From Bradyrhizobium sp. in8p8 (GTDB lineage: Bacteria > Pseudomonadota > Alphaproteobacteria > Rhizobiales > Xanthobacteraceae): a stretch of 64,000 bases of DNA. The stretch covers positions 310,001-374,000 of the forward strand of contig NZ_AUGD01000007.1 of assembly GCF_000426845.1 (NCBI RefSeq). The letters run 5' to 3'. Position numbers and translations under genes: made by a program. This document shows positions 52,809 through 61,410 of the stretch, piece by piece. The notes beneath the pieces were generated by a model. It did no database searches. It saw only the letters and a list, made by a program, of their open reading frames with translations, and was not told the origin of the DNA. How positions within the stretch are numbered: position 1 is the first letter of the stretch; every line of letters starts with the position of its first letter.

Positions 52809-53882
52809 TCAGCCCAGGATTCCTTCGATCGCGGCCTGATCCAGCCCGAACTTCTTCCCGGCCTCGAGAATCTCCTGCCAGGTGGTCGGATCGACTGGAA
52901 TGCCTTCGGCCAGACGCTTCCTCTTGGTCTCGCGCTCGGGCTCGCCGGCGATCCTGACCTTGTCGACGCCCGGTGCGGGTGGTGAGGCGGTGTGCCAGGC
53001 AACGAAGCCTTCGACCTCGCGCGCGAGGTTCTCGCCAGTGCCGAGCTTGTTCGGATCGATGACGATCGAGAGCATGCCGTTGAGGACGTTGTACTTGCCG
53101 TCGGACGGTCCCTTGACCACCTGCCCGCCGGAGAGCGCGCCGCCGAGAATTTCGCACACCAGCGCAAGCCCCGAACCTTTGTGCTCGCCGAATGGCAGGA
53201 TGGCGCCGTGCGGCGGGATCACGGTGTAGCGCGGATTGACCGTGGGCTTGCCTTCATTGTCGATGATGGTGCCGGGCTCGAGCTCGACACCCTTGTTGTG
53301 GGCGACCCGCGTCTTGCCTTGCGCGATCCGGCTGGTCGCGAAATCGAGCACGATCGGGTCCTTGCCCCTGCGCGGGATCCCGACGCAGAACGGGTTGGTA
53401 CCGTGACGGGCATCGCTGCCGCCCCAGGGCGCCACGATCGGCCGCGAGATCACGTTGACGAAATGGATCGAGACCAGCCCATGGTCGATGCACTGTTCGG
53501 CCCAATGGCCGATGCGGCCGATATGGTGCGCGTTGGACAGGCCGACGAGACAGACGCCGTTGCGCTTGGCGCGCTCGGCCGCCAGCTCCATCGCTTCATG
53601 GCCAATCACCTGGCCGTAGCCCGTGAGGCCGTCGAGGGTGAGAAGCGGACCGGTGTCGAGCACGATCTTGACGTGCTGGTTCACGGCGAGGCCGCCGTTG
53701 GTGACGCTCTGGACGTAGCGCGGGATCATGCCGACGCCGTGCGAGTCGTGCCCCTTGAGATTGGCCTCGACAAGATTGGTCGAGACGAGTTCGGCCTCGC
53801 GATCCGAGGATCCGCCCGCCTTGACGATGGCGCGGATGGCGTTGGTGAGCGGCTCTGCCTTGATGGTGCGATAGTCGGCCAT
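52809..53882 (-). CDS. Ldh2/malate-lactate dehydrogenase family protein
   Basis: 357 residues. Family pattern SHGVGMIPRYVQSVTNGG and SNAHHIGRIGHWAEQC (catalytic histidine region), then PFGEHKGSGLALVCEILGGALSGG. Reduces or oxidises 2-hydroxy acids, or relatives such as ureidoglycolate, sulfolactate or delta-1-piperideine-2-carboxylate. Given a carbamoylase gene nearby, ureidoglycolate is an attractive guess only. ATG 53882 is used. It lies downstream of the D-2-hydroxyacid dehydrogenase in the same transcript. Confidence 0.85.
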   Translation of the reverse strand: MADYRTIKAEPLTNAIRAIVKAGGSSDREAELVSTNLVEANLKGHDSHGVGMIPRYVQSVTNGGLAVNQHVKIVLDTGPLLTLDGLTGYGQVIGHEAMELAAERAKRNGVCLVGLSNAHHIGRIGHWAEQCIDHGLVSIHFVNVISRPIVAPWGGSDARHGTNPFCVGIPRRGKDPIVLDFATSRIAQGKTRVAHNKGVELEPGTIIDNEGKPTVNPRYTVIPPHGAILPFGEHKGSGLALVCEILGGALSGGQVVKGPSDGKYNVLNGMLSIVIDPNKLGTGENLAREVEGFVAWHTASPPAPGVDKVRIAGEPERETKRKRLAEGIPVDPTTWQEILEAGKKFGLDQAAIEGILG

Positions 53883-53893
53883 TGTTGTTGCTC

Positions 53894-54805
53894 TTATCCT
53901 TTCACGATCCGGCGGCAGTGCTCCCACGCCGCATGAATGAGGTTTTCGCTCGCTTCCGGCGTGCGGAACGCCGAATGCGCCGACAGGGTCACGTTCGGGA
54001 GCTTCGTCAGTGGATGATCCGCAGGCAGCGGCTCGACGTTGAAGACGTCGAGGCCGGCATGTCGGATGTGACCCGATTTCAGTGCCTCGATCATGGCGGC
54101 CTCGTCGACAACGGCGGCGCGCGCCGTGTTGATGAGGATGACACCGCGCTTCATGGCAAGAATCTTCTCGCGGGTGATCATGCCGCGCGTCTCGTCGTTG
54201 AGCAGCAGATGCAACGATACGACGTCGCTCCTTGCCAGCACGGTATCCAGGTCGGTGAACTCGACGCCGGGATAGCTCTTGGGCGAGCGGTTCCAGGCGA
54301 TCACCTTCATGCCGCTGCCGGTGGCAATGCGCGCGACCTCAGCGGCGATGCCGCCGAAGCCGATCAGGCCGAGTGTCTTGCCGGTCAGCTGCATGCCATC
54401 CTCGCGCAGCCAGTTGCCGGCGCGCATCTCGCGGTCCATCATCGCGATGACCCGGGCCGAAGCCCACATCAGTGCGATCGCGGATTCAGCGACTGCCGTG
54501 TCGCCATAGCCCTTGATCAGATGCACGGAGATGCCGAGCTCGGCGAGCTCCTCCGGATTCATGTAGCTCCGCGCGCCGGTGCCGAGGAACACGACGTGCT
54601 TCAGCCCGGTGCACTTCTTCGCGACATCGGTCGGCAGTGCGGTATGGTCCACGATCGCGATCTCGGCGCCGTCGAGGATTTCAGGATATTGCTCGGGCTT
54701 GATATCGGGAGCCCTGTGGATACGCACCTTGGGATCGCCGGGCTTCTCCAGGCGCTCCATGATCACGGCAAGGGCTTCGTTGGCGTCGACGAAAACTCCA
54801 CGCAT
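53894..54805 (-). CDS. D-2-hydroxyacid dehydrogenase family protein
   Basis: 303 residues. NAD-binding LIGFGGIAAEVARIA; catalytic arginine in INTARAAVVDEAAM, glutamate in GLDVFNVEPLPADHP and histidine in TLSAHSAFRTPEA, so complete. Acts on a D-2-hydroxy acid or an alpha-keto acid in the other direction; no substrate. Transcribed right after the amidohydrolase gene (13 bases) and before the Ldh2-type gene (11 bases). Confidence 0.9.
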   Translation of the reverse strand: MRGVFVDANEALAVIMERLEKPGDPKVRIHRAPDIKPEQYPEILDGAEIAIVDHTALPTDVAKKCTGLKHVVFLGTGARSYMNPEELAELGISVHLIKGYGDTAVAESAIALMWASARVIAMMDREMRAGNWLREDGMQLTGKTLGLIGFGGIAAEVARIATGSGMKVIAWNRSPKSYPGVEFTDLDTVLARSDVVSLHLLLNDETRGMITREKILAMKRGVILINTARAAVVDEAAMIEALKSGHIRHAGLDVFNVEPLPADHPLTKLPNVTLSAHSAFRTPEASENLIHAAWEHCRRIVKG

Positions 54806-54817
54806 GGCTTTCTCCGG

Positions 54818-56068
54818 TCAGGATGCGACGCCGGCGATTGCCAGCACGGTATGCATGAGAACATTGGTGCCCGCCGCGCAGTCGGCCTGTGTGGCGTCCT
54901 CCAGCTCGTTGTGGCTGATGCCGTCCTTGCAGGGCACGAACACCATCGCCGCCGGCATCACCGTGTTGAGGTTGCAGGCGTCATGGCCGGCGCCGGAGGT
55001 GATGCGGCGCGAGGAATAGCCGAGCGTCTTCGCCGCGTTCTCGACCGCTGCGATCAGTTTCGGATCGAAATGCGTAGGCGGCTTGCGCCAGACCAGGTCG
55101 ATCTTGACTTCGACCTTGCGGCGCGCGGCGATCTCGGCGATTGCCGCACGAAGATCGCGGTCGAGCGCGTCCATGATCGCGCCATCGGCACTGCGGCAGT
55201 CCATGGTGAAGGCGATCTCTCCGGGAATGACGTTGCGCGAGGGATTTGCGATCACGGCCTCGCCAATGGTGCCGACGGCGTTCGGCCCATGCTTTTTCGC
55301 AATCGCTTCCATCGCCAGTACGATTTCCGACAATGTCGCCAGCGCGTCGCGTCGCAGCGGCATCGGGGTCGAGCCTGCATGGCTCTCGAAGCCGGAAATC
55401 TTGCCGTCGTACCAGAGCACGCCCTGACCGGAATCGACCACGCCGATGGTCTTGCCTTCCGCTTCCAGAATGGGGCCCTGCTCGATGTGCAATTCGACGA
55501 AGCAGCCGAGCTTCTGGAAGCCGACCGGGTTGTCGCCGCGATAACCGATGCTGTCGAGCGCCTGGCCGACGCTGGTGCCCTCGGCGTCCTTGCGCGACAA
55601 AATGTCGTCGGTGGTGAAGTCGCCGACATAGGCGGCCGAAGCCATCATCGCGGGCGCAAAGCGCGAGCCTTCCTCGTTGGTCCAGTTGACGACGCAGATC
55701 GGCGCTTCGGTCTCGATGCCAGCGTCGTTCAGCGTGCGGATCACTTCCAGCGCGCCGAGCGTTCCCAGAATGCCATCATATTTGCCGCCGGTCGGCTGGG
55801 TGTCGAGATGTGAGCCGATGCCGACGGGCAGCTTCGACATGTCACGTCCCTTGCGCAAGCCGAACTGCGATCCGAGCGCATCGACGTGAACTTCGAGCCC
55901 AGCGTCCTCGCAGGCCTTGCGGAACCAGTCCCGCACCTGCTTATCTTCGGCGCTGAGGGTCAGCCGCCTCACGCCGCCCTTCGCGGTCGCGCCGAATTGC
56001 GCGGTCTCGTGAATGGAGCCCCACAGGCGGGCGGAATCGATTTGTAGATTGGTGGCGGCTCGGCTCAT
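54818..56068 (-). CDS. M20-family Zn-dependent hydantoinase/carbamoylase (amidohydrolase)
   Basis: 416 residues. Metal ligands: histidine in GIGSHLDTQPTGGKYDGILG, the aspartate in the same motif, NEEGSRFAP and ELHIEQGPILEAEG, then ISHNELED near the end. This pattern is that of N-carbamoyl-L-amino-acid hydrolase, allantoate amidohydrolase and beta-ureidopropionase. It converts an N-carbamoyl or ureido compound to an amino compound with CO2 and ammonia. It heads the three-gene minus-strand operon and suggests the substrate class of the whole cluster. Confidence 0.9.
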   Translation of the reverse strand: MSRAATNLQIDSARLWGSIHETAQFGATAKGGVRRLTLSAEDKQVRDWFRKACEDAGLEVHVDALGSQFGLRKGRDMSKLPVGIGSHLDTQPTGGKYDGILGTLGALEVIRTLNDAGIETEAPICVVNWTNEEGSRFAPAMMASAAYVGDFTTDDILSRKDAEGTSVGQALDSIGYRGDNPVGFQKLGCFVELHIEQGPILEAEGKTIGVVDSGQGVLWYDGKISGFESHAGSTPMPLRRDALATLSEIVLAMEAIAKKHGPNAVGTIGEAVIANPSRNVIPGEIAFTMDCRSADGAIMDALDRDLRAAIAEIAARRKVEVKIDLVWRKPPTHFDPKLIAAVENAAKTLGYSSRRITSGAGHDACNLNTVMPAAMVFVPCKDGISHNELEDATQADCAAGTNVLMHTVLAIAGVAS

Positions 56069-56087
56069 GCGGTCGGTCTCTCAGTTG

Positions 56088-56170
56088 TCATCCCAGGGCG
56101 GCTCGAAGAGCCGAACCCGGAATCTCGAGATTCCGGGTCTGGTGCTTGCGCACCATCCCGGAATGACGGG
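56088..56170. repeat. palindromic repeat, family D
   Basis: tcatcccagggcgg... ending gaatgacggg, with a perfect 24-bp internal palindrome at 56115-56138 built on the half ACCCGGAATCTC. A second class of hairpin-forming interspersed element, one copy here, between convergent amidohydrolase and LysR genes (both minus strand). Confidence 0.75.
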
Positions 56171-56191
56171 AACGGCTATCCGGCGGCTTTT

Positions 56192-57109
56192 TCAATGACC
56201 CGCCTGCGCGGGCGCGTCAACCGCGAGGCTGCTCTGCGCGATCTGCTTTGCGAGCTCGGCAACGCGCTCCACGGCGACGACGTCGGGAGAGGCGAGCCAG
56301 CTTGCCGTGAAGGTCAGCGGCGCGATCGCGAGATCGGTGTCGAGCAGTTGCAGCCGGCCGTCGGCGAGCTCGTTCTCGACGATGGCGTCGGGGATCACGG
56401 CGATGCCGAGCCCCTCGACCGCCATATGGATGACGGTGGCAAGCGAAGCGGAGGCATGCAGGCGGATCGGCGGCAACTCCGGCCGGTCGAACACTTCGCG
56501 CACGACCTCGTACGGCTTGGTCTTGCGCGGGAAGGTGATGATTGGAAACCGTGCGAGGTCCGTCGGTGTTACCGGGCCCTTGCCGAGCCCCAGCGAGGGG
56601 CTTGCGAGGAAGCCGATCGGATAATCGGCGAGCACGCGGTTGTGCACGCCGGAAGCGGACAGCGGTCCCACCACAAACGCGAGCTCGATCTCCTGCGCGA
56701 GCAGGCGCGCGGTGAGGTTCGGCGTGATGTCGACCTCAATCTCCAGCGACAGGTTCGGATAGACCTCGTTCACGCTTTTCACGAGCCGCGGCAACCAGGT
56801 GTGCACGATGGTCTCGGCGACGCCGAGCCGCATCACGCCGCGCATCGCCGACCGGTCGCCGATCTCCGCCATCATCTGGGCACGCAGCCCGATCAGCTTC
56901 TCCGCATAGACCATCATCTGCCGGCCGCTCGGCGTCGGTGAGGCCACGCGATGATCGCGGTTGAGGAGCTTCACGCCCATCTCGCGCTCGAGCTGGGCAA
57001 TCCGCTGGGAGATCGCCGGCTGGGTCGTGTTGAGCCTTTGAGCGGCGCCGCGAAAGCTGCCCAGCTTCACAACCCAAAGGAACGTCTCGATCGACCTGAA
57101 GTCCAGCAT
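56192..57109 (-). CDS. LysR family transcriptional regulator
   Basis: 305 residues from ATG 57109; a TTG at 57127 would add six. HTH: FLWVVKLGSFRGAAQRLNTTQPAISQRIAQLEREMGVKLL. Co-inducer domain follows (HTWLPRLVKSVNEVYPNLSLEIEVD). Divergent from the DUF1445 gene, with a perfect LTTR-type palindrome between (57128-57148). It probably controls the DUF1445 gene and the ABC importer beyond it. Confidence 0.93.
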   Translation of the reverse strand: MLDFRSIETFLWVVKLGSFRGAAQRLNTTQPAISQRIAQLEREMGVKLLNRDHRVASPTPSGRQMMVYAEKLIGLRAQMMAEIGDRSAMRGVMRLGVAETIVHTWLPRLVKSVNEVYPNLSLEIEVDITPNLTARLLAQEIELAFVVGPLSASGVHNRVLADYPIGFLASPSLGLGKGPVTPTDLARFPIITFPRKTKPYEVVREVFDRPELPPIRLHASASLATVIHMAVEGLGIAVIPDAIVENELADGRLQLLDTDLAIAPLTFTASWLASPDVVAVERVAELAKQIAQSSLAVDAPAQAGH

Positions 57110-57127
57110 TGGAAGGGATTGCCCCAA

Positions 57128-57148
57128 TCGATAAAGCGAATTTATCGA
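57128..57148. promoter_or_regulatory. LysR-type operator
   Basis: TCGATAAA (57128-57135), spacer gcgaa, TTTATCGA (57141-57148), perfect 8-bp arms. It contains the T-N11-A spacing of LysR sites and lies at the divergent promoter between the LysR and DUF1445 genes. Confidence 0.8.
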
Positions 57149-57230
57149 GATTGATTAGAAACGACGATTAGACTTTATAGCACGCGTGGTGTTGGCTTGT
57201 CCTTGTCGAGTTTATAGGCAGGTCGATCAC

Positions 57231-58046
57231 ATGACTGTTTTGGTGGCAGCGCAGCAAACTGAAACACCCGACACGCTCCCGAGCCGCAAGGCCCGGCTCG
57301 CCTACCGGGAGGGGCTGGTCGCCTCCACCGCCGGCGTCGCTTCGGGCTTCGTCCAGGGCAATCTGGCGATCCTGCCGGCCGATTATGCGGGCGCCTTTCA
57401 TCGCTTCTGCCAGCTCAACCCGAAACCGTGTCCGATCATCGGCATGTCCGATGTCGGCAGCCCGTTCATTCCTGCGCTCGGCGCCGATCTCGACATCCGC
57501 ACCGACGTTCCGCGCTACCGCGTCTGGCGCGACGGCGAGGTGGTGGATGAGCCGACCGACGTGACCAAGTACTGGCGTGATGACCTCGTCACCTTCGTGC
57601 TCGGCTGCTCGTTCTCGTTCGAGGAGGCATTGCTCGACGAGGGGATGCCGATCCGGCACATCGAGCGCAATGTACGCGTGCCCATGTATCGCACCAACAT
57701 CGCTTGCAGCGAGGCCAGTCCGTTCGCCGGTCCCATGGTCGTGTCGATGCGCCCGTTCAAGCCGGCGGATGCGATCCGCGCGGTGCAGATCACCTCACGC
57801 TATCCCGCCGTGCACGGCGCGCCTGTGCATCTCGGCCACCCGCACCTGATCGGCATCAAGGACATCGCGAAACCGGACTACGGCGATCCGGTGCCGGTCG
57901 CCGACGACGAGATTCCGGTGTTCTGGGCCTGCGGGGTCACGCCGCAATCGGTGATCAACGCCGCGAAACTGCCGTTCGCGATCACGCATTCGCCTGGCCT
58001 GATGCTCGTGACAGATCTGAAGAACAAAAGCTTGGCCGTGATTTGA
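57231..58046 (+). CDS. DUF1445 putative hydro-lyase
   Basis: 271 residues, full length for the DUF1445/UPF0317 family. Segments: AYREGLVASTAGVASGFVQGNLAILP, CQLNPKPCPIIGMSDVG, GCSFSFEEALLDEGMPIRHIERN and VFWACGVTPQSVINAAKLPFAITHSPG. The family has been assigned as D-glutamate cyclase in a eukaryotic member and as a putative hydro-lyase in bacteria. ATG 57231 selected because it starts after the LTTR site. Ninety bases before the ABC binding protein, so probably in its operon. Confidence 0.85.
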   Translation: MTVLVAAQQTETPDTLPSRKARLAYREGLVASTAGVASGFVQGNLAILPADYAGAFHRFCQLNPKPCPIIGMSDVGSPFIPALGADLDIRTDVPRYRVWRDGEVVDEPTDVTKYWRDDLVTFVLGCSFSFEEALLDEGMPIRHIERNVRVPMYRTNIACSEASPFAGPMVVSMRPFKPADAIRAVQITSRYPAVHGAPVHLGHPHLIGIKDIAKPDYGDPVPVADDEIPVFWACGVTPQSVINAAKLPFAITHSPGLMLVTDLKNKSLAVI

Positions 58047-58135
58047 TAGGCAGCGTCTGCTGCTTCTTCGGGCTTTACCGCATCCATCAATCCCTTCATT
58101 CGATCAACCGAAATACCGTAACAGAGGACTTTGCC

Positions 58136-59380
58136 ATGACGATCACTCGCCGCGACGTGTTGTTGGGAGCCGCCGCCACTGCCGCTCTCGTGCCGCTGGC
58201 AGCGCGCGCACAGACCTCGGAGGTCGTGATCGGCGTGATCTATCCGTTCTCCGGCGGCAGCGCTCAACAGGGCGTCGACGCGCAGAAGGCCTATGAGACC
58301 GCGCTCGAAGTCATCAACAAGGACTCCGCTTTCGACCTGCCGCTGGCCAAGGGCGAAGGTCTGCCGGGCCTCGGCGGTGCGAAGGTCCGCCTCGTGTTCG
58401 CCGATCACCAGGCAGATCCGCAGAAGGGCCGCGCCGAGGCCGAGCGCCTGATCACGCAGGAGAAGGTCTGCGCCATCATCGGCACCTATCAGAGCGCCGT
58501 CGCCGTCACCGTCAGCCAGATCTGCGAACGCTATCAGGTCCCGTTCGTTTCCGCCGACAACTCGTCGCCCAGCCTGCATCGCCGCGGCCTGAAGTATTAC
58601 TTCCGCGCGGCGCCGCATGACGAGATGTACTCGGCAGCGATGTTCGACTTCTTCGATGCCATGAAGAAGAAAGGCACCAAGATCGACACCCTGTCGTTGT
58701 TTCACGAGGACACCATCTTCGGCACCGACTCCGGCAACGCCCAGGCCAAGATCGCCGGTGAGCGCGGCTACAAGATCGTCACCGACATCAAGTATCGCGC
58801 CAATTCGCCCTCGCTCTCGGCCGAGGTGCAGCAGCTCAAGACGGCAAATGCCGACGTGCTGATGCCGTCGAGCTACACCACGGACGGCATCCTCCTGGTC
58901 AAGACCATGGCCGAGCTCGGCTACAAGCCGAATGCGATCGTGGCGCAGGACGCCGGCTTCTCCGAGAAAGCTCTTTATGATGCCGTCGGCGACAAGCTCG
59001 AAGGCGTGATCTCGCGCGGCACCTTCTCGCTCGACCTCGCGCAGAAGCGCCCGATGGTCGGCAAGATCAACGACATGTTCAAGGCGAAGTCGGGCAAGGA
59101 TTTCAACGATCTTACGTCGCGACAGTTCATGGGCCTGATCATCCTCGCCGACGCCATCAACCGCGCCAAGTCGATCGATGGCGAGAAGATCCGCGATGCC
59201 TTGGCGGCAACCGACATCCCCGGCGACCAGACCATCATGCCGTGGAAGCGCGTCAAGTTCGACGAGATGGGCCAGAACAACGACGCCGACCCGGTGCTGC
59301 TGCAATATGTCGGCGGCAAGTTCGTCACCATCTTCCCGCCGCAGGCCGCGATCGCCGAGGCGATCTGGCCGATGAAGTGA
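58136..59380 (+). CDS. ABC transporter substrate-binding protein (LivK/Peripla_BP_6 type), Tat-type signal
   Basis: 414 residues. The N-terminus MTITRRDVLLGAAATAALVPLAARAQ fits a twin-arginine leader (TRRDVLLG), unlike the usual Sec leader. The mature domain has the type I periplasmic fold VVIGVIYPFSGGSAQQGVDAQ, and EKVCAIIGTYQSAVAVTVSQICERY. It is the binding subunit for the downstream LivHMGF complex, which usually transports branched-chain amino acids or amides. Substrate unknown; the neighbouring ureido and hydroxy acid enzymes suggest something larger or nitrogen-rich. Confidence 0.9.
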   Translation: MTITRRDVLLGAAATAALVPLAARAQTSEVVIGVIYPFSGGSAQQGVDAQKAYETALEVINKDSAFDLPLAKGEGLPGLGGAKVRLVFADHQADPQKGRAEAERLITQEKVCAIIGTYQSAVAVTVSQICERYQVPFVSADNSSPSLHRRGLKYYFRAAPHDEMYSAAMFDFFDAMKKKGTKIDTLSLFHEDTIFGTDSGNAQAKIAGERGYKIVTDIKYRANSPSLSAEVQQLKTANADVLMPSSYTTDGILLVKTMAELGYKPNAIVAQDAGFSEKALYDAVGDKLEGVISRGTFSLDLAQKRPMVGKINDMFKAKSGKDFNDLTSRQFMGLIILADAINRAKSIDGEKIRDALAATDIPGDQTIMPWKRVKFDEMGQNNDADPVLLQYVGGKFVTIFPPQAAIAEAIWPMK

Positions 59381-59425
59381 GCGCTGCGGGGGCAGCGGAG
59401 CAAATCGAGATCGTCGCACGAGCCT

Positions 59426-59513
59426 CGTCATTGCGAGGAGCGCAAGCGACGAAGCAATCCAGACTATTGCCGCCGCAGGCGTTCTGGATTGCTTCGCTTC
59501 GCTCGCAATGACG
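59426..59513. repeat. dispersed palindromic repeat, family A copy 6
   Basis: cgtcattgcgaggagcgc at the left and ttcgctcgcaatgacgg at the right. It separates the binding protein from the permease gene, in the place where mRNA hairpins often raise the binding protein to permease ratio. Confidence 0.88.
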
Positions 59514-59548
59514 GAGCAAACGCTGACGTTTCGAACGGGGGACAGACT

Positions 59549-60427
59549 TTGACAGCCCAAGCCATTATTCAGAGTCTCGCGAGCGGCCTGCTCATGGGCC
59601 TGCTCTACGGATTGATCGCGGTCGGCCTCGCGCTGATCTTCGGCCTGATGGACGTCACGAACTTCGCCCATGGCGAGTTCCTGATGATCGCCATGTACCG
59701 GTCCTTCTTCCTGTTCGCGTTCTTCGCGATCGATCCCTTGCTGTCGGCGCCGCTGGTCGCCGCGGCATTATTCATATTCGGAGCGGTCGTCTATCTGCTC
59801 CTCGTACGCTTCGCCATGCGGGCGAAGGCCAACGCCGGCATGGTGCAGATCTTCACCACCTTTGGCCTTGCCATCGTCATGCGCGGCCTCGCGCAATACT
59901 TCTTCACGCCGGACTATCGCAGCATTCCGCAATCCTGGCTCGGCGGCAAAACCATCTCGATTGCCGGCATCTTCCTGCCGGAGCCGCAACTGGTCGGCGC
60001 GCTGGTCTCGATTGCGGCGTTCGCGGGTCTTTATATCTTCATCCACCGCACGGACTTCGGCCGCGCGATCGAAGCCACCCGCGAAGATCCCGGCGCGGTC
60101 GCGCTCGTCGGCATCGACAAGAACCGGGTGTTCGCGTTCGGCTGGGGCCTCGGCGCCGCGCTGGTCGGTCTCGCCGGAGCGATCATGGCCGTGTTCTTCT
60201 ACATTTACCCCGATGTCGGCGCGTCGTTCGCGCTGATCGCCTATGTCACAGTGGCGCTCGGCGGCTTCGGCAGCGTGTTCGGGGCCTTCGCCGGCGGCAT
60301 CATCGTCGGTCTCGTCGAAGCTGTCACTGCGCTGGTGCTGCCGCCGTCGCTGAAGTCGGTCGGCATCTACTCGGTCTATCTGCTCGTCGTCTTCATCCGG
60401 CCGCGCGGCCTGTTCGGATCGATCTGA
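59549..60427 (+). CDS. livH: branched-chain-type ABC transporter permease (LivH)
   Basis: 292 residues from TTG 59549 (upstream GGGGACAG). An earlier in-frame start would begin inside the family A repeat with the non-protein-like MLRFARNDG. About eight membrane helices: LLMGLLYGLIAVGLALIFGLMDVTNFAHGEFLM is the LivH signature; the ATPase-coupling loop is REDPGAVALVGIDKNRVF. Overlaps livM by one base (TGATG). Confidence 0.92.
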   Translation: MTAQAIIQSLASGLLMGLLYGLIAVGLALIFGLMDVTNFAHGEFLMIAMYRSFFLFAFFAIDPLLSAPLVAAALFIFGAVVYLLLVRFAMRAKANAGMVQIFTTFGLAIVMRGLAQYFFTPDYRSIPQSWLGGKTISIAGIFLPEPQLVGALVSIAAFAGLYIFIHRTDFGRAIEATREDPGAVALVGIDKNRVFAFGWGLGAALVGLAGAIMAVFFYIYPDVGASFALIAYVTVALGGFGSVFGAFAGGIIVGLVEAVTALVLPPSLKSVGIYSVYLLVVFIRPRGLFGSI

Positions 60428-61410
60428 TGGACAAGGATTTTACAGCGCGGCGCCGCCGCGACCTCATCATCGCGGCGCTGCTCGCCCTGATCGCGGCGCT
60501 GACCCCATTGTTCGTGAAGGACGTCGTCGTCCAGAACATCCTGATCCTGACGCTGATGTATGCGGGCCTGTCGCAGAGCTGGAACATTCTGTCCGGCTAT
60601 TGCGGGCAGATCTCGCTCGGCCATGCGCTGTATTTCGGTCTGGGTGCCTACACCACCGAGCTGCTGTTCACGAAGTTCGGCGTGCTGCCCTGGTTCGGCA
60701 TGCTGGCAGGCGGGGTGGTGTCGGCTCTGATCGCGATGGGGCTCGGCTATCCCTTCTTCCGCTTGCGTGGCCATTACTTCGTGATCGCCACCATCGTCAT
60801 CGCCGAGATCGGCCTGCTTCTGTTCCACAACTGGGAATGGGCTGGTGCTGCGATGGGTATCACCATTCCGATCCGCGGCGACAGTTGGCTTAAATTCCAG
60901 TTCCTGCGCACCAAGCTGCCGTACTTCTATTTTGCGTTGGCGCTGTGCTGCCTCGCCTGGTTCGTGACCTGGTGGCTGGAAAACTCCAAATGGGGATTTT
61001 GGTGGCGCGCGGTCAAGGACAACCCGGAGGCGGCCGAGAGCCTCGGTGTTGACGTGTTCAATTCCAAGATGGGTGCGGCCGCCGTCTCGGCCTTCCTGGT
61101 CGCCGTCGGCGGCAGCTTCTACGCACAGTTCGTTTCCTATATCGATCCCGAGAGCGTTATGGGCTTTCAGTTCTCGCTGCTGATGGCGCTGCCCGCCGTA
61201 CTCGGCGGCATCGGCACCCTGTGGGGGCCGGTGCTCGGCGCAGCCATCCTGATTCCGCTGACTGAGCTGACCCGCTTCAAATTCGGCGGCTCGGGGCGCG
61301 GTATCGACCTCATCGTCTACGGCACGCTGATCGTTCTGATCTCGTTGGCCCTGCCGCGCGGGCTGCTGAGCCTGTTTTCACGCCCGAAGAGGACGGGAGC
61401 CGTACGATGA
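60427..61410 (+). CDS. livM: branched-chain-type ABC transporter permease (LivM)
   Basis: 327 residues; nine or so membrane helices. SYCGQISLGHALYFGLGAYTTELL-type signature (observed GYCGQISLGHALYFGLGAYT) and coupling loop VKDNPEAAESLGVDVFNSKMGAAAVSAFL. With LivH forms the pore. Stop overlaps the livG start (ATGA). Confidence 0.93.
   Translation: MDKDFTARRRRDLIIAALLALIAALTPLFVKDVVVQNILILTLMYAGLSQSWNILSGYCGQISLGHALYFGLGAYTTELLFTKFGVLPWFGMLAGGVVSALIAMGLGYPFFRLRGHYFVIATIVIAEIGLLLFHNWEWAGAAMGITIPIRGDSWLKFQFLRTKLPYFYFALALCCLAWFVTWWLENSKWGFWWRAVKDNPEAAESLGVDVFNSKMGAAAVSAFLVAVGGSFYAQFVSYIDPESVMGFQFSLLMALPAVLGGIGTLWGPVLGAAILIPLTELTRFKFGGSGRGIDLIVYGTLIVLISLALPRGLLSLFSRPKRTGAVR

Noticed and set aside
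57110..57127. TTG at 57127 as the LysR start
   Set aside because: It would place the first codons into the LTTR operator region; ATG 57109 gives the standard HTH spacing. A TTG start cannot be wholly excluded.
59489..59548. Upstream N-terminal extension of LivH beginning MLRFARNDG
   Set aside because: The extension is the translated family A repeat; TTG 59549 gives a normal LivH N-terminus.
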